Counted from the first letter of the stretch, positions 35,374 through 45,214 are shown. The stretch is DNA of 64,000 nucleotides from FEN-1297 sp963834015 (GCA_963834015.1 CAWIAG010000004.1:310001-374000), one strand, 5' to 3'. Translations and numbers: made by a program. Notes: generated by a model not told the origin, from the letters alone.

Positions 35374-36729
35374 ATGATGATAAGTATAAATAAAGAACCG
35401 AATATAAGTGTGGGAATTTTATCTGAAGAACAGATAAATTTTGAATTGCACGGTGAATATACGGTCGCAGGGATTAAACAGGTTTTCAGCGGCAGGTTTA
35501 GTGCCGAATTGGAAAATAAGAAAATTGTCTGCCGGTGGGATAATAATAAAATAGAAATCTCCGATGAAATAATCTTCGTCCCCCAGGATATTCAAAATGA
35601 ATCTTTTTTGCTAAAAAACGTTAAAATAGGTGTTAATTTTCATTGGGAAAGAAAAGAAAAAGAAATATTTACCGGTTCATTAAAATTAATTAAGGACAAT
35701 AATAAAGTAACAGCGATAAATATCCTGCCTATTGAACGATACCTTCTAAGCGTTGTATCATCTGAAATGAGCGCAAAAAGTTCACTTCAATTATTAAAAG
35801 CTCACGCTATTATTTCCCGGAGCTGGCTGCTTGCTCAAATTGAAAAAGCTAAAATTATTAAAAAAGACAAAATTAAATATGAGCCTGTACGCGGGGATGA
35901 AGGCGAATATATAAGGTGGTACGGACGTGAGGATCATAAATTATTTGATGTGTGTGCCGACGATCATTGTCAACGGTACCAGGGTGTAACAAAAGTATTT
36001 ACAGAGATTGCCAGGCAGGCAGTTAAACAAACTGCCGGGATAGTGCTTGTTGTAGATAACAAGATTTGCGATGCCCGGTATTCCAAATCTTGCGGCGGTA
36101 TTACCGAATCATTTGAAAATGTTTGGGAACCTGTTAAGTATAGCTACCTTTCTTCTGTTGTAGATTATAAATTCGAACCGGAAAATTATAACAGGAATTT
36201 TGCAGATGAATTAAATGTTCGAAAATGGATCAGGGGTAATCCCCCTGCTTTTTGTAATACAAAAGATAGGAAAATTCTTTCCCATGTCCTGGTTGATTAC
36301 GATCAGGAAACAAATGATTTTTTCAGATGGAAGATTGAGCTTAGCCAGACAGAAATTTCTGCAACTATAAAAACAAAATCCGGAATGGATTTCGGAGATA
36401 TAATAGATCTTATTCCCCTGGAACGGGGCCTGTCATCAAGAATAATAAAATTAAAAATAGTCGGATCAAATAAAACTTTAATTATCGGCAAGGAATTGGA
36501 AATCAGGAGGGTATTGTCGCAAAGTCATTTGTATAGTTCTGCCTTTATTGTTGAAAAAGAAAATATTCAGAATCATATTCCTCAAAAATTTATTATTTCA
36601 GGGGCAGGGTGGGGGCATGGCGTCGGGCTGTGCCAGATTGGGGCTGCCTGTATGGCTTCAAAAGGATATCAGTTCGATGAAATTCTTGTCCATTATTTTA
36701 ACAAAGCGAAATTGAAAAAAATTTATTGA
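35374..36729 (+). CDS. SpoIID/LytB-domain protein, probable glycan lyase, no signal peptide
   Basis: 451 residues. The SpoIID domain is visible as LPIERYLLSVVSSEM, with the family's catalytic Glu at 131, then ALRTY-like HAIISRSWLLAQ, a probable zinc pair in DVCADDHCQRY (Cys194, His198/Cys199), YSKSCGGITE and the C-terminal GAGWGHGVGLCQIGA. SpoIID cuts peptidoglycan glycan strands stripped of peptides (lytic transglycosylase). The N-terminus MMISINKEPNISVGIL is not a signal peptide. It is first in a tight cluster with two glycosyltransferases and a DUF4922 protein, nine bases before the GT4 gene. Confidence 0.88.
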   Translation: MMISINKEPNISVGILSEEQINFELHGEYTVAGIKQVFSGRFSAELENKKIVCRWDNNKIEISDEIIFVPQDIQNESFLLKNVKIGVNFHWERKEKEIFTGSLKLIKDNNKVTAINILPIERYLLSVVSSEMSAKSSLQLLKAHAIISRSWLLAQIEKAKIIKKDKIKYEPVRGDEGEYIRWYGREDHKLFDVCADDHCQRYQGVTKVFTEIARQAVKQTAGIVLVVDNKICDARYSKSCGGITESFENVWEPVKYSYLSSVVDYKFEPENYNRNFADELNVRKWIRGNPPAFCNTKDRKILSHVLVDYDQETNDFFRWKIELSQTEISATIKTKSGMDFGDIIDLIPLERGLSSRIIKLKIVGSNKTLIIGKELEIRRVLSQSHLYSSAFIVEKENIQNHIPQKFIISGAGWGHGVGLCQIGAACMASKGYQFDEILVHYFNKAKLKKIY

Positions 36730-36738
36730 TTTTGGCCT

Positions 36739-37851
36739 ATGAAAGTTCTGTATTCATGTCTTTCTAAAAGTTGGGGCGGAATGGAAATGTTCACTCTCTC
36801 CGCAATTAAACAGCTTCAAAAAAAACAAATCCACGTGGAATTATTATGCATTACGGAATCGCGGATTCATATAGAAGCTAATAATATTGGTATGATAATC
36901 CATCCGGTTAAAGCTTCGGGTTATTTCCACCCGTATACTATATTAAGACTCGTTAGTATAATTTCAAGAGGGGAATTTGATCTGATCCATACTCAGGCAT
37001 CAAAAGATCTTTGGTTTCTTGTCCCGGCTCTTAAATTGTTAAGGAGTAAAATTCCTCTTGTCCTTACAAAACAAGTTGGCTCCGGCGTTATTAAAAAAGA
37101 TATCCTCCATAAGTGGATTTATGGACGGCTTACCTTAGCGCTTGCTATAAGCCGCGTTATAAAAAAGAATTTGTTGGAAACATGCCCTGTTGATGAGAAT
37201 AAAGTTAAACTGATGCACAACGGGACAGATATGGAAAAATTTGATCCGGATAAAGTTTCCGGTATCAGGGTTAGGGAAGAATTCGGGATCAAAGAGAATG
37301 ACGTGGTTATTGGTATGCTTGCAAGGTTTAGTCCGGGTAAGGGGCATGAAGAATTTCTTGCTGCGGCACGGAAATTAAATTTAAAGTATAATAATTTGAA
37401 ATACCTGATCGTAGGTGAAGCCAGCAGGGGAGAAGATAATTATGCCGGTTCGATTAAACAATTGGCAGAAAACTATAAAATATTTAACGCCGTTTTTACG
37501 GGTTATAGATCCGATACGCCGCAGGTGATTGATGCAATGGATATTTTCGTTTTTCCGTCTCATAGTGAAGCTTTCGGAATTTCACTGGTTGAAGCTATGG
37601 CAATGGCAAAACCTTCGGTCTGTTCTAACTCCGATGGTGTGCTTGATATTGCAGTCGATAAAGAAACATCATATTTGTTCCAAAATAAAAATGCTGATGA
37701 CCTTGCCGAAAAGATTGAACTATTGATAAATTCAGCCGGTACAAGAATACAGTTTGGAAAAGCCGCAAGAAAAAGAGCTGTCGAAAATTTTGATATTAAC
37801 TTATTAACTGATAAAGTAGTTCTTATATATAATGATTTATTAAAGGAATAA
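36739..37851 (+). CDS. Glycosyltransferase family 4
   Basis: 370 residues with two Rossmann domains (GT-B fold). N-terminal SKSWGGMEMFTLSAI is the glycine-rich acceptor-side loop. The C-terminal domain has GMLARFSPGKGHEEF and the nucleotide-sugar-binding E-x7-E motif in SHSEAFGISLVEAMAM. No membrane segment, so it works at the inner face of the membrane or in the cytosol. Donor and acceptor are unknown. Its position after SpoIID and before GT2 suggests a shared product. Confidence 0.92.
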   Translation: MKVLYSCLSKSWGGMEMFTLSAIKQLQKKQIHVELLCITESRIHIEANNIGMIIHPVKASGYFHPYTILRLVSIISRGEFDLIHTQASKDLWFLVPALKLLRSKIPLVLTKQVGSGVIKKDILHKWIYGRLTLALAISRVIKKNLLETCPVDENKVKLMHNGTDMEKFDPDKVSGIRVREEFGIKENDVVIGMLARFSPGKGHEEFLAAARKLNLKYNNLKYLIVGEASRGEDNYAGSIKQLAENYKIFNAVFTGYRSDTPQVIDAMDIFVFPSHSEAFGISLVEAMAMAKPSVCSNSDGVLDIAVDKETSYLFQNKNADDLAEKIELLINSAGTRIQFGKAARKRAVENFDINLLTDKVVLIYNDLLKE

Positions 37852-37938
37852 ATCTTTGAGCATTTATTATATTAAATGTATAAAAATATTATATTTTTTT
37901 ACACGCATGATTAGTCAATTTAAAGAATTTAAACTTTC

Positions 37939-39411
37939 ATGATTGAAAAACTAACTGTATTCCTGCCTTATAGCGGGAATAATTGGACCCTGCATATTGT
38001 AAATGAACTTAAAAAATCACTTCTGGTCGAAAATATTTTTCTCCTGGCGCCGGATAAATCGATAAATGGTCTCCCTGATTGCAGGACTTTATACGTGGAC
38101 TCATTATTTTCATTGGATTCTATTAAGCTTATTAGTAAGTGTGCCGGTTCAAATTTAATACTCCTGTTTACTAAAGATATCTTAATAGAATTATATCCCG
38201 GTACTCTGGAAAGATTAATATCTGTAATAAAAGATACGAATGCCGGGATTGTATATTCTGATTTCTATGAAACTAAATCGGAAATAAAAACAGCACATCC
38301 TCTGCTTGATTACCATTTAGGAAGTATACGCGATGATTTTGATTTCGGTTCAATGGTACTTATTCAAAACGAAGCTTTGTCTAAGTCCCTTGAGGTTGGA
38401 ACTAATAATTATCTTCATGCCGGGTTATATAATTCCCGGCTTTGGATCTCCGAAAATTATCCCGTAATCAGGATCCGGGAATTCCTTTATGAATTGTTCG
38501 ACAATGATTTGAGGGATCCTTCAGAAAAACATTTCGATTATGTTGTCCTCCGGAACCGGGCTGTGCAGGAAGAAATGGAAAAAGCTGCTACGGAACATTT
38601 AAAACGCATAGGCGCTTATCTTACTCCAGAATTTGATAAACTGCCGCCCGACAATTTGGATTTTGAATATGAAGCTTCTGTGATAATACCCGTAAAAGAT
38701 AGAGCAAATACAATTTGTGATGCCGTCGAATCGGTATTAAAACAAAAAACAAATTTTCCCTATAATTTGATTGTTGTTGATAATCATTCTACTGACGGAA
38801 CTTCGGATATTATAAAGAACTATGCATTGATGGAAAAAAATATAATTCATATCATCCCCGCAAACAGTTCCCTGGGGATCGGCGGGTGCTGGAATGAAGC
38901 AGTCTCTAATGATAAATGCGGAAGATATTGTATTCAGCTTGATAGCGATGATATTTATTATGATGAAAATACACTGCAAAAGTTTGTTGATCTGTTTAGA
39001 AGTGAGAAGTATGCCATGATTATAGGCAGCTATAAGGTTACCGATTTCAATTTGAATGAATTGCCCCCCGGAATTGTTTCACACAAAGAATGGACCTCGG
39101 ATAACGGAAGAAATAATGCATTACGGATAAATGGGCTTGGCGCCCCCAGGGCATTTTATACCCCGTTGATTAGGGAAATTAAGTTTCCAAATGTAAGCTA
39201 TGGCGAAGATTATGCGGTTTGCCTTAAAATATCAAGAAATTATCAGATCGGCAGAATTTACGATCCGGTTTACATATGTAGGCGCTGGCATGGTAATTCA
39301 GATGCTGCATTATCTGTTGAAAAACAAAATTTATATAACTCCTATAAAGACTGGTTAAGAGCAAATGAAATTTTATCCCGGCAAAAATTAAATAGTGAAA
39401 AAAATAATTAA
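37939..39411 (+). CDS. Glycosyltransferase family 2 with a degenerate N-terminal half
   Basis: 490 residues. The C-terminal half (about 245-480) is a complete GT-A domain: ASVIIPVKDRANTICDAVESVL, VVDNHSTDGTSDII, then the metal-binding QLDSDDIYY and GEDYAVCLKIS. The first ~200 residues resemble a second GT-A unit (NAGIVYSDFYE, DFGSMVLI) without a clear DxD, so it may be a tandem fusion with one inactive half. A short repeat remnant (GCGTAACTTTAATGTTA) lies right after its stop. Confidence 0.88.
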   Translation: MIEKLTVFLPYSGNNWTLHIVNELKKSLLVENIFLLAPDKSINGLPDCRTLYVDSLFSLDSIKLISKCAGSNLILLFTKDILIELYPGTLERLISVIKDTNAGIVYSDFYETKSEIKTAHPLLDYHLGSIRDDFDFGSMVLIQNEALSKSLEVGTNNYLHAGLYNSRLWISENYPVIRIREFLYELFDNDLRDPSEKHFDYVVLRNRAVQEEMEKAATEHLKRIGAYLTPEFDKLPPDNLDFEYEASVIIPVKDRANTICDAVESVLKQKTNFPYNLIVVDNHSTDGTSDIIKNYALMEKNIIHIIPANSSLGIGGCWNEAVSNDKCGRYCIQLDSDDIYYDENTLQKFVDLFRSEKYAMIIGSYKVTDFNLNELPPGIVSHKEWTSDNGRNNALRINGLGAPRAFYTPLIREIKFPNVSYGEDYAVCLKISRNYQIGRIYDPVYICRRWHGNSDAALSVEKQNLYNSYKDWLRANEILSRQKLNSEKNN

Positions 39412-39474
39412 TTGCGTAACTTTAATGTTAAATAATTTAGCAAGACTTTTTTTTATGATTTATAAACAATAAGA

Positions 39475-40515
39475 ATGCACCGGTATAGTTCAAAACAAAT
39501 AGAAACAATTCAGCTTCAGGATGAGTTAATCAATTCATTCGCAGCACAGAATGATTTTGGTTCAGCGGCAAAAATTCTTCTTAACCGGCAACTGGGAAAT
39601 TGGGAACAACTGGCTGAAAGATATAACTCACTCAAGACGGTTCAAGCGAAATATTTCGAATTTGATGGGTTCGGCATAAACGTTCAATTTAATCCTAACC
39701 GCATTATTTCTAGTTCAGCAGTTGTAGATGAAGAGGCGTTAAGTAAAAGAGATTGTTTTTTATGTATTAATAATTTGCCCAAAGCCCAAAAAAGTATCCT
39801 ATTTGATGATGATTATTTAATACTTGCAAATCCATATCCTATTTTCCCGGAACATTTTACTATCGCTAACATTAACCATTTCCCCCAAAGGATAGCCGAT
39901 GGTTTTTATGCTCAACTGTCTTTAAGTAAAAGTATGTCAAAATATTTTTCCGTATTTTATAACGGGCCTAAATGCGGTGCCTCAGCTCCCGATCATTTTC
40001 ACTTCCAGGCCGGCAGCAAAAATTTTATGCCCATAGATAATGATTACCCGGTATTAATAAAAAAATACGGCGAAATACTTTATGAAGAATCCGGTTTAAA
40101 GGTGTCGGCTGTTAATGATGGATTAAGAAAGTTCGTTGCATTAGAAGGGGATGCAGAGGAAATATTAATTTATGCATTCGGTCTTTTTCTTGAGGCGTAT
40201 GGTTCTCTCACGAAATTTGAAGATGAACCAATGTTAAATATACTAGCATCATTTTCAGAAAAAAATAACTGGCGGGTAATTATTTTCCTCCGGGAAAAAC
40301 ATCGACCATGGTGCTATTATGCTCCAGGTGATAATAAAATCTTGATTAGCCCGGCTGCTGTTGATCTTGGCGGGGTATGCATAACTCCGCGTGAAGTTGA
40401 TTTTTCTAAAATTACAAAAGAAAATCTGGTGGAAATATTTAATGAGGTTAATATCGGTGATGATCTCTTTATAGCGGTAAAGTTTGCATTGAGGGAAAAT
40501 TTAAAGAAAATGTAA
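39475..40515 (+). CDS. DUF4922 protein, GalT/HIT-like nucleotidyltransferase or phosphorylase
   Basis: 346 residues. A GalT-type metal and active site can be traced: Cys94 and Cys97 in RDCFLCINN, His135 in IANINHFPQ, and His174-x-His176-x-Gln178 in APDHFHFQAG, the HxHxQ pattern of galactose-1-phosphate uridylyltransferase and nucleotide-sugar phosphorylases. The central His is expected to carry the nucleotidyl group. Its place behind two glycosyltransferases suggests making or recycling an activated sugar. It ends seven bases from the convergent permease gene. The family name DUF4922 is from memory. Confidence 0.8.
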   Translation: MHRYSSKQIETIQLQDELINSFAAQNDFGSAAKILLNRQLGNWEQLAERYNSLKTVQAKYFEFDGFGINVQFNPNRIISSSAVVDEEALSKRDCFLCINNLPKAQKSILFDDDYLILANPYPIFPEHFTIANINHFPQRIADGFYAQLSLSKSMSKYFSVFYNGPKCGASAPDHFHFQAGSKNFMPIDNDYPVLIKKYGEILYEESGLKVSAVNDGLRKFVALEGDAEEILIYAFGLFLEAYGSLTKFEDEPMLNILASFSEKNNWRVIIFLREKHRPWCYYAPGDNKILISPAAVDLGGVCITPREVDFSKITKENLVEIFNEVNIGDDLFIAVKFALRENLKKM

Positions 40516-40522
40516 ATAGTTA

Positions 40523-41665
40523 TTATTGACTCATCAAATCATTAATAAATGTAAGATTTTCAGAATCCGAATTTGAAATAATAATTTTAATTATTGCTGT
40601 TAACGGTACGGAAAGTAACATCCCGACAACTCCCCATATATAACCCCAGATTAATACTGACAGTAAAATCAGAAGAGGATTCAGATTTAATCTTTTACCG
40701 ATTAAATTGGGTTCAATTAAATTAAAAAATAAGGTTTGTATTGCAATTAACACTACGGCAACAATCGCAGTAAAAGTTATTGATCCGGTTTCAAGAATAG
40801 TCATTATTACGGGTAAAACTAAAGCAATTGCAGAACCAATAGTCGGAATAAAATTAAATAGGAAAGTAAATAATCCCCAAATGAATGCGAACTCAACTCC
40901 AAGAATTGATAAAAATATCCAGGCGACAATTCCCGCCGACAGGTTAATTGCAATTTTAAGTATTATATATCTTTGAATTTGTTCAGTTATTGCTTTGAAA
41001 GTATTTGAAAGTTTTTTTTCATTTTCATGGCGCTCAATATTCAATTTGTCACCCATCCATTGATCAAAATCGGGATTTGATACAATTGGTCGCGGATCTT
41101 TTGTTTCTTCCGGTTCGGGCTTAACTCTTTTATGGACAAATCTGTTTCTTATTGCTTCGTAAATTGTACTCTGGCCGGTTATAACAAAAATAAAAAAGAA
41201 AAGGATGAACATGGTATTCCCTATAAGCGAGAATGTAGATGTGAAAATACCTCCTGCAAGTTCCTGGTAATTTATTCGGGCAATTACTCTTTGAATAGAA
41301 AAATTCCTGAAAAATGAATCCTTAACTCTTAATTGTATTGCAGTGCTGGAAACTATCTTATTTAACTTATCAAAATATACCGGAACTTGTTCTCCGAAAC
41401 GTATAAATGTTCCGATTATGAATGAAGATAACCCCCAAACTAACATTACTACTATTAATATATCCAGTAGAACAACTAAAGAAAGAGGAATATGTTTTTG
41501 CTGTAGAAAATCATTCAATGGCGAAAATAAAAAGTAAAGAAAGTATGCAATTACAAACGGTATAAAAATATGGCTGAGTTCTTTTAAAACTATCGCAATA
41601 ACTGTAAGTCCGATGACAGCAATAAAAAATCTTACTGATCCGTCAAGTTTTAATTTGATAGCCAT
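40523..41665 (-). CDS. AI-2E/PerM-family transporter
   Basis: 380 residues with about eight membrane segments in the family pattern: an N-terminal pair (FFIAVIGLTVIAIVLKEL, IPFVIAYFLYFLFSPL), a large cytosolic loop around 190-225 that is rich in charge, then the conserved EFAFIWGLFTFLFNFIPTIGSAIALVLP and VIWGYIWGVVGMLLSVPLTAI blocks. Members export autoinducer-2, act as sodium/proton antiporters or have unknown roles; which applies here is open. It stands alone. Confidence 0.9.
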   Translation of the reverse strand: MAIKLKLDGSVRFFIAVIGLTVIAIVLKELSHIFIPFVIAYFLYFLFSPLNDFLQQKHIPLSLVVLLDILIVVMLVWGLSSFIIGTFIRFGEQVPVYFDKLNKIVSSTAIQLRVKDSFFRNFSIQRVIARINYQELAGGIFTSTFSLIGNTMFILFFFIFVITGQSTIYEAIRNRFVHKRVKPEPEETKDPRPIVSNPDFDQWMGDKLNIERHENEKKLSNTFKAITEQIQRYIILKIAINLSAGIVAWIFLSILGVEFAFIWGLFTFLFNFIPTIGSAIALVLPVIMTILETGSITFTAIVAVVLIAIQTLFFNLIEPNLIGKRLNLNPLLILLSVLIWGYIWGVVGMLLSVPLTAIIKIIISNSDSENLTFINDLMSQ

Positions 41666-41809
41666 ATATAAACTTTCTTATCAGGTATCGATTTTATAAT
41701 TTACTTGCAAATCTGAATCAGATTACATTAAGTGTAATGTGATGTGATAAAATTAAATTTACTCCTTACGAAACTTAAATATTTAAAGTGAGAAACGAAA
41801 ATTATCAAA

Positions 41810-43147
41810 TCATTGTATTAAACCGGATGGTGTTTCGGGTGTAGTTAATAAATATTTAAATAAATCCCATTTCTTCTTGGAATGGTTTTCGTCTCCTCCG
41901 TTTTTTTCTATATAACTTTTTACCAATTCTTCCCCGAGATTATAATTTATTACATAGCTTCTGTATTTCTGAATAAATTTTAACCTCTGTTCGGCTCTTT
42001 CCGGGGACATAAGGCTTATATGCTCCAGCCATTCAAGTGTTTCTTTCCCGGACCATTTCCCGTCCAAATAATTTCTTGATGCCTCGTTGCCCGAAAAACT
42101 TAATTTTTCAGTCAGACTCAAAACTTCATCGTATTGTTCTGCTTTTGAAGCGTCTAATCCTGCAAGCGGGTATAAAATCTTTTTTTCAAAATCTATTTTT
42201 TCATTTCCCGGGAAAATCATTTTTACACCAAAGTTTGCTGTGCCTTCTGCAATTAATGATTGGGGGCTAAAAAGCGGGTAAACTGTAAATTCTATCCATC
42301 CTTTTTTTTTCACTAATTCTTCTTCAAGTAAAGAATTATAAACATGGTGCCCGGGGTAGCCTTCATGTGATGCCAAATCAATTGCCCGGTCTATATATAT
42401 TGGCAAATCGGTATTTACCTGAATAACGCTGAAATAATTCCCCTTGTACCAATTATATCCGCTCCAGGGCTTATTTGTTACATATTCAATTTTAAAGTTT
42501 TCACCTGCAGGTAAGTTTAAATAATTCAATGTTCTTTTTTTGCATTCTACAATCGCGGCGTCAAATACGGCATTCAGCTTTCCTTTTGGAATTATAAAAT
42601 TCGTTCGGTAGTCATCAAGCCTTTTTGTTATACTTCCTTGTCCCGGTAATATTTTATCAAGTTTATCAAGTATAGATTGAAAATGCTCTTTTGTACAAGT
42701 TGGTGCCGTTGCATCGTATAATGCCTTGCTCTCTTCATCAAACGAGAATGAACCGCCTTTTAGCATGAATAATTTTGCTTTTACGGATAATAGCTGTTTG
42801 TAAAGATACCTGTAACGAAGGGTTTCAATATTATCTGCCTTGAAGTTTTTTAATGTATCAAGTTTATCAAGCAGGCTGTCTGTTTCAGAATCGCAAAGTT
42901 TTAAAACTTTACTTGAATCTTCAGCGGTTTTAATTATATCCTGCGGGCGCAAATTCTCGGGACCGTAATAAGCGTCAACAAAATCGTTATCTAACTCACC
43001 CGCTCTTAAAACCAGTCGCACATAATTTTCTGCAATATTATTCATTTTTGTCCCTAACTCATTTATATTCTTTTTATCATTATTCATCCCGCAGGAGGAT
43101 AAGACCGACGCGGTCAGAAATAACATACAATATTTTCGAACTGTCAT
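41810..43147 (-). CDS. Lipoprotein with HEGYPGHH metallopeptidase motif (DUF885-like)
   Basis: 445 residues. A lipobox VLSSCGMNN puts Cys at about 19, so it is a lipid-anchored envelope protein. The motif ASHEGYPGHHVYNSL near residue 265 is the gluzincin zinc site of DUF885-type proteins, and the downstream EGTANFGVKMIFPG supplies the usual third-ligand Glu. It is shorter than typical DUF885 members (about 550-600 residues). Probable membrane-attached peptidase of unknown substrate, single gene. Confidence 0.8.
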   Translation of the reverse strand: MTVRKYCMLFLTASVLSSCGMNNDKKNINELGTKMNNIAENYVRLVLRAGELDNDFVDAYYGPENLRPQDIIKTAEDSSKVLKLCDSETDSLLDKLDTLKNFKADNIETLRYRYLYKQLLSVKAKLFMLKGGSFSFDEESKALYDATAPTCTKEHFQSILDKLDKILPGQGSITKRLDDYRTNFIIPKGKLNAVFDAAIVECKKRTLNYLNLPAGENFKIEYVTNKPWSGYNWYKGNYFSVIQVNTDLPIYIDRAIDLASHEGYPGHHVYNSLLEEELVKKKGWIEFTVYPLFSPQSLIAEGTANFGVKMIFPGNEKIDFEKKILYPLAGLDASKAEQYDEVLSLTEKLSFSGNEASRNYLDGKWSGKETLEWLEHISLMSPERAEQRLKFIQKYRSYVINYNLGEELVKSYIEKNGGDENHSKKKWDLFKYLLTTPETPSGLIQ

Positions 43148-43339
43148 TAAATACCCGTAATCTTTCTTGTGATCAATTTATTTTTCCAGTTTATTCAAAA
43201 TTGTTTGATGAAAACCGCTGGTCGTGTAAGCAGGCTTTTTCACGCTTTAAAACTTAATTATAATCCGGGTTAAAAAGCAATTCGGCGTATTAAATTGTAT
43301 TGATATGTTCCCACTCGGGAGATTGAGCAATTTTTCTGC

Positions 43340-45136
43340 TTACTCGGTAATTATTAAGTTGCTGCTTTTATTATTCGGGGTTAAAGCCCCTTCCCTTTCA
43401 CGTTCGCCAATTTGCTGCCTCCACATAGCAAAATATAAACCTTTGAGATCTAGCAATTCAAAATGGCTGCCGGATTCAACAACACTGCCTTTTTCGAGAA
43501 CAAATATTTTTTCCGCATGCATTATTGTAGAAAGCCTGTGCGCAATCATTATTGTAAGCATGTCTTTCCTGCTTGAAATTTCCCGGATTGTCTTGCTGAT
43601 CTCTTCTTCAGTCAGGGAATCGAGGGCCGATGTGGCTTCATCGAAAACAAGAATATTGGGCTTTCTAAGCAGCGCACGGGCAATAGAAAGCCTTTGCTTT
43701 TCTCCTCCGGAAACCTTCACTCCGCCTTCACCTATCATTGTATCAATACCCTTATCGGCTCGGGCAAGAAGATTCTGGCAGGCTGCTTTTTCTAAAACAT
43801 CAAAGCATTCCCCGTCCGTTGCATGCGGGTTAACAAAAAGTAAATTTTCTTTTATTGTTCCGGAAAATAATTGAGTATCTTGTGTTACAAAACCGATTCG
43901 TTCCCTTAGTTCGTCAAAGTTAATCCGCTCTCTATCAATATTATTATATAGAATAGTTCCCGTTTTAGGAGGATAAAGGCCCACAAGTAATTTTACAAGG
44001 GTTGTTTTCCCTGCCCCGGAAGGTCCTACAAATGCAATTGTATCCCCGGTCTTTGTCTTAAATGAAATTCCTTTAATCGCATTCGTGTTGGATGACTGGT
44101 GCAGGAATCCTACGTCCTTAAACTCAAGAGTTTGAATTTGTCCGAGCGCAACGGGATTTAAAGGCTTCGGTTCCTGGGGAAGAGCTAAAATGTTTTCAAA
44201 ATTATTTAATGAAACTTCTGCTTCTCTGTATGTGTTAATTATATCTCCAAGGCTTTGAAGCGGCCCAAAAATAAAAAATGAGTAAAGAAATAATGAAAAA
44301 AACTCACCAACGGTAATTGCATGAATAAATATTAGATAAAGCATCATGAAAATAATACTGGTTCTTAAAAAATTTACGCATGTTCCCTGTATAAAACTGA
44401 GGCTTCTGATATATTTTACTTTTTTAAGTTCTAATACTAGTATTTTTTCTGTTACGGAGTTTAATCGTTCTATTTCCTGCTGGCCCAGTCCAAGGCTTTT
44501 TACTAATTCTATATTGCGCAGTGATTCTGTTGTTGAACCTGCAAGCGATGTTGTCTCTTCAACAATTGTTTGCTGAATTCTCTTTATGTTTCTGCTTAAT
44601 ATGGAACTTATAATTCCAAGGATAGGCACTGCGGAGAAAAATACCGGTGCTATAACCCAGTACAGCCTTATTGAATAAACTGTTACAAATATTATCCCGA
44701 TAAGCGATGTGAATAGTATATTAATAAAAGATGAGATTAACTTTTCAACATCCAGTCGTACTTTTTGCAGTACTCCCAGGGTCTGCCCGCTCCTTTGATC
44801 TTCAAATAAAGCGTAAGGCAGTTTAAGTGAATGGCTTATCCCGTCGGTATAAATTTTTGCACCCACTCGCTGGGTAATTACGTTCACATAATAATCTTGA
44901 AAATTTTTAGCTATCCTGGAAATAAACGCCACACCTATTGCGGCGCCTAAAAGTAAAAGGATACCTCTGAAAAATCCGCTGGTAGTATACTGGCTGAATT
45001 TTGTGGCGTATTTATCAATAACGATCCGATAAATTACCGGATCCAAAAGAGAAAATATTTGATTAATTGCCGCTAAAAAAAGTGCAAATAATACAAGTAT
45101 CCAATATTGCTTCAGATATGAATAAAGAAGTTTCAT
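43340..45136 (-). CDS. ABC-type exporter, fused permease and ATPase
   Basis: 598 residues, a half transporter that would dimerise. Six membrane helices span about 15-310. The ATPase has Walker A GPSGAGKTT, the Q loop in FVTQDTQLFSG, signature VSGGEKQRLSIARAL, Walker B NILVFDEATSALD and the H loop IAHRLSTI. It belongs to the MsbA/multidrug/lipid-type exporters; substrate unknown. The C-terminal tail after the H loop carries extra residues without a motif. No partner gene is next to it. Confidence 0.94.
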   Translation of the reverse strand: MKLLYSYLKQYWILVLFALFLAAINQIFSLLDPVIYRIVIDKYATKFSQYTTSGFFRGILLLLGAAIGVAFISRIAKNFQDYYVNVITQRVGAKIYTDGISHSLKLPYALFEDQRSGQTLGVLQKVRLDVEKLISSFINILFTSLIGIIFVTVYSIRLYWVIAPVFFSAVPILGIISSILSRNIKRIQQTIVEETTSLAGSTTESLRNIELVKSLGLGQQEIERLNSVTEKILVLELKKVKYIRSLSFIQGTCVNFLRTSIIFMMLYLIFIHAITVGEFFSLFLYSFFIFGPLQSLGDIINTYREAEVSLNNFENILALPQEPKPLNPVALGQIQTLEFKDVGFLHQSSNTNAIKGISFKTKTGDTIAFVGPSGAGKTTLVKLLVGLYPPKTGTILYNNIDRERINFDELRERIGFVTQDTQLFSGTIKENLLFVNPHATDGECFDVLEKAACQNLLARADKGIDTMIGEGGVKVSGGEKQRLSIARALLRKPNILVFDEATSALDSLTEEEISKTIREISSRKDMLTIMIAHRLSTIMHAEKIFVLEKGSVVESGSHFELLDLKGLYFAMWRQQIGEREREGALTPNNKSSNLIITE

Positions 45137-45214
45137 TTAGTTTTATAAAGATAATAATTATGGTCTTAAATAAGAAAATGGAATTGTGATGTAACCTGGC
45201 GGATGATTAAAAAC

